DNA of 13,357 bases from JBELHO01 sp042091375 (lineage in GTDB: Bacteria > Pseudomonadota > Gammaproteobacteria > Enterobacterales > Alteromonadaceae), in the NCBI GenBank assembly GCA_042091375.1, contig JBELHO010000070.1, positions 1 to 13,357 of the forward strand, read 5' to 3'. Both the position numbers and the translations under genes were made by a program. The notes under the pieces were generated by a model. It was not told the origin of the DNA. It ran no database searches and saw only the letters and a list, made by a program, of their open reading frames with translations. Below are positions 6,770 to 13,193 of the stretch, piece after piece; the stretch's first letter is position 1; every line of letters begins with the position of its first letter.

Positions 6770-7764
6770 CAATAGGCTCCATTGTTTAACTGGTTTTCTA
6801 GGCTTTGCGCCGCTGAAAAGTGCAATAACCTCGCCCCTGCTTTACTGAGTAATGCTTGCTGTTTCTCGGCGTATTGCTCTGCTTGCTGGCGGTATTGTGT
6901 CGCAACCAATTTATCACCTAAAGTCAATTGCTGTTTGTTTTTACCATCAGTGATATTGACATTGAGCCGTTTGGCACTGCTGGGTAAATTGTGCTCTAGG
7001 GGATCGGCAATTAAACAAACCACCAACTCACAGTGTTGACTGACACTGGATAGATGTCGAATCGCTTCTTGAGTGATGTGGAAGCCGTCGGTGATCACAT
7101 AGACCAAACTGCCGGGGCGGGCTATTTGTCGGATGCGCAAACAATTTTGTTGAAAGTACAAGGCTGATTCGATTGGTTTGCTTTGATCTTTTATCGCGTC
7201 TTGTTGACTGTTTTCATGGGTGGTGATTAATGCGTGTAGATAATGCAATACCCCTTGTTGCCTGCTGCGCGGTTTAAGTTCGTGGTGTTGATTGTGATTA
7301 AATACAACGCCGCCAATGCGATCACCACGGCCAGCAGCATGCCAGGCCACCAGAGCTGCAAGGTGGGCGGCTTGTACAGACTTGAATAACAGCTGACTGC
7401 CAAACAACATATTATTGCTGAGATCGGTTGCAATAAGCACCGGCCGTTCAATTTCTTCACGAAACAATTTGGTGTGGGTTTTACCCGTGCGGGCGGTTAC
7501 GCGCCAATCAATAGAACGAATATCGTCACCGTTTTGGTATTGCCGCACTTCATCAAATTCCATGCCTCGTCCTTTCGAACGAGCAAGGTAATTGCCACTC
7601 ATTTTTCCTTGCAGATTGTTACTGCCAGCTAAATTGATTAAAGACGATTTCTGCTTATATTGGATCAATTCGTCAATAGTCAAGCTGACACCGCTGGTGT
7701 TTAATTGGCGCAATAGTGCCGCTACATTCGGCGAATTAATGTCGGTAGATTTTTTAAACCACAT
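6769..7764 (-). CDS. DUF58 domain-containing protein (degenerate VWA-like fold)
   Basis: This soluble 331-residue protein has the DUF58 signature at about 64-108: a GRGMEFDEVRQYQNGDD segment, then SIDWRVTARTGK and the FREEIERP stretch. A VWA-like core starts at about 109. Where a MIDAS motif would be D-x-S-x-S it reads D114-L-S116-N-N118, so the last Ser is replaced by Asn and metal binding is doubtful. No membrane segment is evident. In MoxR operons the DUF58 protein nearly always follows the ATPase and is taken as an adaptor or partner. The ATG start lies 18 bp after the MoxR stop, with AGGTAG upstream, and the gene is joined to the DUF4381 gene by a TGATG overlap. Confidence 0.92.
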   Translation of the reverse strand: MWFKKSTDINSPNVAALLRQLNTSGVSLTIDELIQYKQKSSLINLAGSNNLQGKMSGNYLARSKGRGMEFDEVRQYQNGDDIRSIDWRVTARTGKTHTKLFREEIERPVLIATDLSNNMLFGSQLLFKSVQAAHLAALVAWHAAGRGDRIGGVVFNHNQHHELKPRSRQQGVLHYLHALITTHENSQQDAIKDQSKPIESALYFQQNCLRIRQIARPGSLVYVITDGFHITQEAIRHLSSVSQHCELVVCLIADPLEHNLPSSAKRLNVNITDGKNKQQLTLGDKLVATQYRQQAEQYAEKQQALLSKAGARLLHFSAAQSLENQLNNGAY

Positions 7765-7782
7765 AGTTATTATTCAACTACC

Positions 7783-8739
7783 TCAAGAAACGGCCACTAA
7801 ACTCAGCAGATGATCGAGTAACTGATTGGTGTCAATACCTTCGGCTTCGGCTTGATAAGTCAGCAAAAGTCGATGGCGTAACACATTGTGGAAAACCGCT
7901 TGCACATCTTCGGGGCCGACAAAGTCTCGACCTTGCAACCATGCACGTGCTCTAGCACATCGATCTAGCGCAATAGTGGCACGCGGGCTAGCACCAAAAG
8001 CCAACCATTGCTTGAGTTTGTCATCATATTTTTCAGGTTGGCGGGTTGCCATAATTAAATCAACAATGTAGTTCTCGATGGCTGCAGACATATGAATTTG
8101 CATCACCTGTTCACGAGCAGCAAAAATATCTGCTTGAGAGATTTCACTGACCGCTTGCTTAGCCTGATTAATGGCTTCGCCGCGATTGAGTTTTAAGATC
8201 TCGAGTTCACTTTCGGCATTGGGGTAATCAATTTCAATGTGCATCAAAAATCGATCGAGTTGTGCTTCCGGCAGTGGGTAAGTTCCCTCTTGCTCTATGG
8301 GGTTTTGGGTTGCCATCACTAAAAATAAATCGGGCAAGGGGTAGGTGTGCCGGCCAACAGTTATTTGTCCTTCGGCCATGGCTTCGAGCAAGGCTGATTG
8401 CACCTTAGCCGGTGCGCGGTTGATTTCATCAGCTAATACTAAATTGCGGAATAAAGGCCCAGGTTGAAAAACAAATGAACCGTCTTCTGGACGATAAATA
8501 TCGGTACCGGTTAAATCTGCAGGTAATAAATCGGGGGTGAATTGCACCCGATGAAAATCGGCTTCTATGCCATCGGCTAAGGCGTTAATGGCTCTGGTTT
8601 TTGCTAATCCTGGAGGGCCTTCTACTATCAAGTGACCGTTAGCTAGAAGGGCAATAAGTAAATTTTCTACTAATGCCTGTTGTCCAATAATTTGTTGCGA
8701 TAAGTACTCTTTTAACGAAGAAAAATGCTCTATGGCCAT
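7783..8739 (-). CDS. MoxR-family AAA+ ATPase, first gene of the Bat operon
   Basis: The protein has 318 residues, the usual MoxR length. It shows Walker A GPPGLAKT (41-48), Walker B VLADEIN (101-107), sensor 1 ATQNP (143-147), an arginine-finger-type Arg in LDRF (163) and sensor 2 SPRA (251-254). MoxR ATPases are chaperone-like AAA+ proteins that act with VWA-domain partners to mature or assemble other proteins, and here those partners are encoded directly downstream. The frame stays open upstream to 8874, but those 45 extra residues look unlike any MoxR N-terminus. I therefore start at the ATG at 8737-8739 (MAIEHFSSLKEYL). No clear Shine-Dalgarno precedes it (only AAAAAGAA). The gene is divergent from fadI. 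Confidence 0.95.
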   Translation of the reverse strand: MAIEHFSSLKEYLSQQIIGQQALVENLLIALLANGHLIVEGPPGLAKTRAINALADGIEADFHRVQFTPDLLPADLTGTDIYRPEDGSFVFQPGPLFRNLVLADEINRAPAKVQSALLEAMAEGQITVGRHTYPLPDLFLVMATQNPIEQEGTYPLPEAQLDRFLMHIEIDYPNAESELEILKLNRGEAINQAKQAVSEISQADIFAAREQVMQIHMSAAIENYIVDLIMATRQPEKYDDKLKQWLAFGASPRATIALDRCARARAWLQGRDFVGPEDVQAVFHNVLRHRLLLTYQAEAEGIDTNQLLDHLLSLVAVS

Positions 8740-8846
8740 AATATAACAGTTCTTTTTGTTTTTACCTGTTGTTGCACTGAACAGCATGCAAAGTTGCACA
8801 GTGACAAAGGTAGTGATTGTGATTAAAAATATTCGACTACAGGATC

Positions 8847-8874
8847 TATATATGGTTCCTGCTATAAAAAACAA
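8847..8874 (-). promoter_or_regulatory. Candidate sigma-70 promoter for the MoxR-Bat operon
   Basis: On the minus strand TTGTTT (8874-8869) and TATATA (8852-8847) are separated by 16 bp, about 105 bp upstream of the MoxR start codon. The -10 is good and the -35 matches only in part. An alternative -10, TATAGA, overlaps it (8850-8845). The spacer is AT-rich throughout, so a chance match is quite possible. Confidence 0.25.
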
Positions 8875-8934
8875 GCAACAACAAATTAAAAATTACTTGA
8901 ATATTTGAATATTAATTTTGCGCAATGTTAACGG

Positions 8935-8966
8935 TGAACATCAATGGCAATAATTGCCAGTGTTCA
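8935..8966. repeat. Nested inverted repeats in the moxR-fadI divergent spacer
   Basis: The inner repeat is TGGCAA (8945-8950), TAA, TTGCCA (8954-8959). The outer pair is TGAACA (8935-8940) and TGTTCA (8961-8966). Linkers are uneven (4 bases left, 1 base right). All 12 arm positions pair perfectly. The element sits between the two candidate promoters, where a shared regulator could act. No known operator is recognised, and no U-run follows to make it a terminator. Confidence 0.55.
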
Positions 8967-9007
8967 TTGCAAACAAGTGCCATTATCACTGCTATAGTAA
9001 TGACCAG

Positions 9008-9035
9008 TTGCACAATTTAAATTATTCGTTAAAAT
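9008..9035 (+). promoter_or_regulatory. Candidate fadIJ promoter
   Basis: TTGCAC (9008-9013) and TAAAAT (9030-9035) are separated by 16 bp. The -10 has one mismatch to TATAAT and the -35 three. A start near 9042 would put the FadR-like palindrome just inside the transcript. The -35 overlaps GACCAGTT (9002-9009), which matches a FadR half-site exactly. The arrangement is consistent with repression, but the promoter itself is only moderate. Confidence 0.35.
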
Positions 9036-9049
9036 TGAGCTATTACAGC

Positions 9050-9066
9050 AAGAGGTCTGACCTGTT
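9050..9066. promoter_or_regulatory. FadR-like operator upstream of fadI
   Basis: The 17-bp AAGAGGTCTGACCTGTT matches the enterobacterial FadR consensus AACTGGTCNGACCAGTT at all but three specified positions. Its centre, AGGTCTGACCT (9053-9063), is a perfect palindrome. It ends 26 bases before the fadI start codon. FadR is a GntR-family repressor of fad genes that is released by long-chain acyl-CoA, so the site fits the genes it precedes. Whether this organism has FadR cannot be seen here. Confidence 0.6.
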
Positions 9067-9092
9067 GTTTTGCCACTATTTGAGGAAGCAGT

Positions 9093-10397
9093 ATGACAAT
9101 TAAATTACAAACGACCAAAGGGGAACGCATTGCGGTAGTTGCTGGTTTACGCACTCCTTTTGCTAAACAAGCCAGTGCTTTTCACGGAGTACCTGCGGTT
9201 GATTTAGGAAAAATGGTGGTTAATGAATTACTCAACAAACACGATGTAGATCCTAAAATCATTGACCAATGTGTATTTGGCCAAGTAGTACAAATGCCTG
9301 AAGCTCCTAATATTGCTCGCGAGATAGTGTTGGGTACTGGGATGAATGTTCACACTGATGCTTATAGTGTTTCTCGGGCTTGTGCGACAAGTTTTCAATC
9401 AACCGCCAATGTAGTTGAGTCTATTATGGCTGGGTTAACTGATGTTGGGATTGCCGGCGGCGCTGATTCATCGTCTGTTGCGCCTATTGGTGTTTCCAAA
9501 AAGTTTGCGCGAACTCTGTTAGATCTCAGTAAAACAAAAACCTTAGGGCAAAAATTAGCGCTGATACGCAAATTGCGTTTTAAAGACATATTACCTGTTC
9601 CCCCAGCCGTTGCCGAATATTCGACGGGACTGTCTATGGGGCAAACCGCCGAGCAAATGGCGAAAACTCATGGCATTACCAGGCAAGCACAAGATGAATT
9701 GGCTCACCGCTCCCACACCTTGGCTACTGAAAGTTGGCAACAAGGTAAATTAGCCGATGAAGTAATGGCTGCTCACCCCGAGCCTTTCGGTGCTTTCATT
9801 GAAAAAGACAACTGCATTCGAGAAAACTCTGAATTAGCTGCATACGCAAAGCTTCGCCCAGTGTTTGATCGCAAACACGGCTCAGTCACTGCCGCCAACA
9901 GCACCGCATTAACCGATGGCGCTTCAGCGGTATTGTTAATGCGCGAAGGGCGAGCCAAAGAACTCGGTTATAAGCCGCTGGGTTACATTCGCAGTTATGG
10001 TTTTGCCGCCATTGATGTTTGGCAAGATATGTTAATGGGGCCTAGTTTTGCCTCACCAATTGCGTTAAAACGCGCGGGAATGGAATTAGCTGATTTAGAT
10101 TTGATCGAAATGCATGAAGCCTTTGCTGCACAAGCCTTAGCTAACGTAAAAATGTTTGCCAGCGAAAAGTTTGCACAACAACACTTAGGCCGAGACAAGG
10201 CGATAGGTGAAATTGATATGGACAAGTTTAATGTAATGGGTGGTTCACTAGCATATGGTCATCCATTCGCTGCAACCGGCACCCGTTTGATCGTCCAAAC
10301 CTTAAATGAACTCAATCGCCGTGGTGGTGGTACCGGACTGACAACTGCCTGTGCGGCAGGAGGCTTAGGTGCAGCAATGATAGTGGAGACAGACTAA
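9093..10397 (+). CDS. fadI: Acetyl-CoA C-acyltransferase FadI (3-ketoacyl-CoA thiolase)
   Basis: FadI carries out the last step of beta-oxidation, the thiolytic cleavage of 3-ketoacyl-CoA to acetyl-CoA and a shortened acyl-CoA. It is the beta subunit of the FadIJ complex in the cytoplasm. The 434 residues match the usual FadI length of about 436. The thiolase residues are all present: nucleophile Cys97 in SRACATS, His341 in HEAFA, His390 in GHPFAATG (within the NVMGGSLAYGHP motif) and Cys420 in TTACAAGG. The ATG is preceded by GAGGAAG at good spacing. The stop overlaps the fadJ start by one base (TAATG), so the subunits are translationally coupled. A FadR-like palindrome lies upstream. FadA is an alternative thiolase, but it is shorter (about 390 residues) and paired with FadB, so FadI is the better call. 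Confidence 0.96.
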   Translation: MTIKLQTTKGERIAVVAGLRTPFAKQASAFHGVPAVDLGKMVVNELLNKHDVDPKIIDQCVFGQVVQMPEAPNIAREIVLGTGMNVHTDAYSVSRACATSFQSTANVVESIMAGLTDVGIAGGADSSSVAPIGVSKKFARTLLDLSKTKTLGQKLALIRKLRFKDILPVPPAVAEYSTGLSMGQTAEQMAKTHGITRQAQDELAHRSHTLATESWQQGKLADEVMAAHPEPFGAFIEKDNCIRENSELAAYAKLRPVFDRKHGSVTAANSTALTDGASAVLLMREGRAKELGYKPLGYIRSYGFAAIDVWQDMLMGPSFASPIALKRAGMELADLDLIEMHEAFAAQALANVKMFASEKFAQQHLGRDKAIGEIDMDKFNVMGGSLAYGHPFAATGTRLIVQTLNELNRRGGGTGLTTACAAGGLGAAMIVETD

Positions 10398-12556
10398 TGA
10401 GCGAACAACAAAATAGCAACACACCAGAGGCAAGCAAGCCAAGCAGTTTTAGTTTAGTGCAACAAGACAACGGCATCGCGCACTTAAATATCGATGTCGT
10501 CGGCGAATCAATGAACACCTTAAAAGCTGAGTTCATTGATGAAATTTCTGTAATGTTGGATAAAATTGAAGCAGATAATGCCATAAAAGGCATAGTGCTA
10601 TTAAGTGGTAAAGCTGATTCCTTTGTGGCTGGCGCTGATATTAATATGATCAGCCAATGTACAACCGCTGAACAAGCCACCACCATATCACGGCAAGGGC
10701 AAGTGATCTTTGACCGCATTGAACAACTAAAAACACCGGTAGTCGCAGCCATTAATGGTGTCTGTTTAGGTGGTGGCCTAGAATTAGCTATGGCCTGTCA
10801 TGCCCGTATTTGTAGCGATAGTCCAAAAACCGCCTTGGGTCTGCCCGAAGTGCAATTGGGTATTTTACCCGGTAGTGGCGGTACGCAACGCTTGCCACAA
10901 CTGGTTGGTATTCAAAAGGCACTAGACATGATGCTAACGGGCAAACAGCTCAGAGCCAAACAGGCATTAAAAGCCGGTTTAGTTACTGATGTAGTGGCCA
11001 ACAGCGTACTGGTTGAAGTGGCAGAAAAGCTGATTTTATCAGGTAAAATCAACGCTAAAAAAGCAACCAAAACACCAATGCTGAGCAAATTTTTAGAAGG
11101 CACGGCCATTGGTCGAAAAGTACTTTTTGGGCAAGCGACTAAAACCGTATTGGCAAAAACCAAAGGTAACTATCCCGCACCATTAAAAATTATTGATAGT
11201 GTCAAAGTCGGTATTGAGCAATCTTCAGAAAAGGGCTATCAAGCAGAGGCGAAACACTTTGGCGATCTAGTCATGAGCCCGGTATCTGCGCAGTTACGTC
11301 GATTGTTCTTTGCTACTACAGAAATGAAAAAAGAACCCGGTGTTGCTGGCGTTGAACCATTAGCCACCAACAAAGTGGCTATATTAGGCGGTGGTTTAAT
11401 GGGCGGTGGTATTGCATTTGTCACGGCGACTAAAGCCGGTATCCCAGTGCGCATTAAAGACATAGCCCAGCAAGGTATTCACCATGCGTTAAAGTACAGT
11501 TTTGACTTGCTCAACAAAAAAGTTAAACGTCGCTTCATGGCCAAAAGTGCCATGCAAAAACAAATGGCGATGATCACTGGTACCACTGACTACAGTGGTT
11601 TTAAGCATACTGATCTAGTCATAGAAGCGGTGTTTGAAGACTTATCGTTAAAGCAACGCATGGTCGCAGACATTGAGCAGCACTGCCAAGAGACCACTAT
11701 TTTCGCCAGTAATACCTCGAGTTTACCGATAGGGCAAATTGCCGCCAAAGCTGCAAGACCAGAGAATGTTATTGGTTTACATTACTTTTCGCCGGTTGAC
11801 AAAATGCCCTTAGCCGAAATTATTGCCCACGAAAAAACCTCTGAGCAAACTATTTCTACTACGGTTGCACTGGCTAAGCGTCAAGGCAAAACCCCGATAG
11901 TCGTTAAAGATCAAGCTGGCTTTTACGTCAACCGTATTTTAGCGCCTTATATGAACGAAGCCGCGGTTATTTTATTAGCTGGTGAGCCCATTGAAAAACT
12001 CGACAAAGCACTGGTTAAATTTGGTTTCCCAGTTGGCCCTATTCAATTACTCGACGAAGTCGGTATTGATATTGGTGCTAAAATCGGCCCGATATTGCAA
12101 GCCGAGCTAGGTGAGCGCTTTAGCCCACCTGCGGCTTTCGAGCAATTAATCAAAGATGGTCGGTTAGGTAAAAAAGTCAAAAAAGGTTTTTACCAATACA
12201 AGGGCAGTAAAAACAAACAAGTTGATAAATCCGTCTATAGCTTATTAAACATTACCGAAAACAGCCAACTGAGCAGTGAGTATATTACTCAGCGCTGTGT
12301 CTATATGATGCTCAATGAAGCGGTGCGTTGTTTAGATGAGGGAATTATTCGCAATGCCCGTGACGGTGATATTGGTGCTATCTTTGGTATTGGTTTCCCA
12401 CCGTTTTTGGGAGGACCATTTCGCTATATAGATACAATAGGTGCAGACACTATAGTTAAACGCATGAATGAATGGCAGAGCAGTTTAGGTGAGCGCTTTG
12501 CCCCATGTGAAAAATTAGTTGCCATGGCTGAAAATAATCAAACTTTCTATGATTAA
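10397..12556 (+). CDS. fadJ: Fatty acid oxidation complex alpha subunit FadJ (enoyl-CoA hydratase / 3-hydroxyacyl-CoA dehydrogenase)
   Basis: This 719-residue fusion carries two beta-oxidation activities. The N-terminal crotonase domain (about 18-205) hydrates enoyl-CoA. Its oxyanion loop AGADI (79-83), Glu129 in GGGLELAMACH and Glu151 in LGLPEVQLG are present. The 3-hydroxyacyl-CoA dehydrogenase domain begins at about 325. It has the NAD-binding loop GGGLMGGG (331-338), S438-N439 in FASNTSSLP, catalytic His462 in GLHYFSP, Glu474 in PLAEII and Asn512 in YVNRIL. C-terminal dehydrogenase domains follow to the end. The length and the partner gene directly upstream identify FadJ rather than FadB, which is encoded before fadA in its own operon. 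It is the second gene of the fadIJ operon, and a strong terminator lies about 140 bp downstream. Nothing looks broken. Confidence 0.96.
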   Translation: MSEQQNSNTPEASKPSSFSLVQQDNGIAHLNIDVVGESMNTLKAEFIDEISVMLDKIEADNAIKGIVLLSGKADSFVAGADINMISQCTTAEQATTISRQGQVIFDRIEQLKTPVVAAINGVCLGGGLELAMACHARICSDSPKTALGLPEVQLGILPGSGGTQRLPQLVGIQKALDMMLTGKQLRAKQALKAGLVTDVVANSVLVEVAEKLILSGKINAKKATKTPMLSKFLEGTAIGRKVLFGQATKTVLAKTKGNYPAPLKIIDSVKVGIEQSSEKGYQAEAKHFGDLVMSPVSAQLRRLFFATTEMKKEPGVAGVEPLATNKVAILGGGLMGGGIAFVTATKAGIPVRIKDIAQQGIHHALKYSFDLLNKKVKRRFMAKSAMQKQMAMITGTTDYSGFKHTDLVIEAVFEDLSLKQRMVADIEQHCQETTIFASNTSSLPIGQIAAKAARPENVIGLHYFSPVDKMPLAEIIAHEKTSEQTISTTVALAKRQGKTPIVVKDQAGFYVNRILAPYMNEAAVILLAGEPIEKLDKALVKFGFPVGPIQLLDEVGIDIGAKIGPILQAELGERFSPPAAFEQLIKDGRLGKKVKKGFYQYKGSKNKQVDKSVYSLLNITENSQLSSEYITQRCVYMMLNEAVRCLDEGIIRNARDGDIGAIFGIGFPPFLGGPFRYIDTIGADTIVKRMNEWQSSLGERFAPCEKLVAMAENNQTFYD

Positions 12557-12695
12557 AAACCTAGTACATTCGGCAACTATTCACCGTAAATGCTGGCAAG
12601 AATTGGTATGAGATAGGCGATAAAATGCCATTTATTTCATCTCTTTATAGTTAAGGTTTGGCAAGATAAAGCTGAACAAATGTGCTGATGTTCAC

Positions 12696-12737
12696 AGTCG
12701 ATAATCTGCTTTAAGGCGATTATCGACTTTTTATTTT
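12696..12737 (+). terminator. Rho-independent terminator of fadIJ
   Basis: Perfect 11-bp arms AGTCGATAATC (12696-12706) and GATTATCGACT (12718-12728) are extended by an inner GC/GC pair after one bulged T. TTTTT then ATTTTA follow. The 140 bases between the fadJ stop and the stem hold no convincing gene. Confidence 0.9.
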
Positions 12738-12798
12738 ATAGATGGTTATGTTTTATTTGGCTACGTGCATTTTCATCGGTTTGCTTACCGACTCATCC

Positions 12799-12848
12799 CG
12801 GTTAACGCCGGTTAACGCCGGTTAATAGCGGTTAATAGCGGTTAATGG
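12799..12848. repeat. 10-bp tandem repeat array (5 units)
   Basis: Five exact 10-bp steps start at 12799: CGGTTAACGC twice, CGGTTAATAG twice, and CGGTTAATGG once. The paired identical units suggest stepwise duplication. The first two units contain the palindrome GTTAAC. The 10-bp period puts every unit on the same face of the DNA helix. No gene covers it, and the rest of the 12738-12909 spacer shows nothing I recognise. Confidence 0.93.
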
Positions 12849-12909
12849 CAGCTGAGTTTTGCAAATTTATTTGACCGGAAAATAATTTAGATTTATTACT
12901 CTAAAACAT

Positions 12910-12938
12910 TTGAATAAAAGCTCTAAAGTAACTATAAT
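12910..12938 (+). promoter_or_regulatory. Near-consensus sigma-70 promoter for the small membrane protein
   Basis: TTGAAT (12910-12915) and a perfect TATAAT (12933-12938) are separated by 17 bp, on the + strand. The expected start is near 12945, about 48 bases before the ATG at 12993. This is the best promoter in the window and argues that the short ORF after it is a real gene. Confidence 0.75.
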
Positions 12939-12992
12939 ACCCACCGTTAATTCAGCTTGTTTCCCCTTTTCATTAAGTAGGTCGGCGTATTT

Positions 12993-13193
12993 ATGTTGAT
13001 ATTCATGGTTTTCACTGCATTGCTTTGTTCTATATTTTTTTATTGTCAGGCGTTAAAAAGTGGTTTAGGCCAAAAGCGCTGGGCTTGTGCAGGATTAATG
13101 TTTGGACCTTTTATTTGGCCAATGTTTTGTATGAAAAAAAGAATGAAGTGTTATCAACTATTTGGCTTTGATCACCTAATACTTAGGGCCTAA
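12993..13193 (+). CDS. Small two-helix membrane protein, function unknown
   Basis: The 66-residue protein has two hydrophobic segments (about 1-19 and 31-47) joined by a basic turn (KSGLGQKRW). A basic stretch (KKRMK, 48-52) follows, so both ends are probably on opposite sides from the loop by the positive-inside rule, although the charges make this uncertain. The motif GPFIWPMF (38-45) breaks the second helix with two prolines. Five Cys residues (12, 18, 32, 46, 53) are unusually many for its size. It starts with ATG after a weak AGTAGG and has a near-consensus promoter about 50 bp upstream. I do not recognise the family, but the look is that of a conserved small inner-membrane protein of Alteromonadales. 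The last few codons (LILRA) and the stop are already part of the tandem array that follows. Confidence 0.6.
   Translation: MLIFMVFTALLCSIFFYCQALKSGLGQKRWACAGLMFGPFIWPMFCMKKRMKCYQLFGFDHLILRA

Noticed and set aside
8740..8874. N-terminal extension of the MoxR ATPase to 8874
   Set aside because: The 45 extra residues do not resemble MoxR proteins and overlap the candidate promoter. The family N-terminus begins at 8739.
10312..10752. 146-residue minus-strand ORF across the fadI-fadJ junction
   Set aside because: It lies wholly antisense to two well-supported enzymes and has no recognisable domain.
12608..12643. Second hairpin (GAGAT...ATCTC) between fadJ and its terminator
   Set aside because: The stem is short with a large irregular loop and no proper U-tract; the 12696-12737 terminator is far better.
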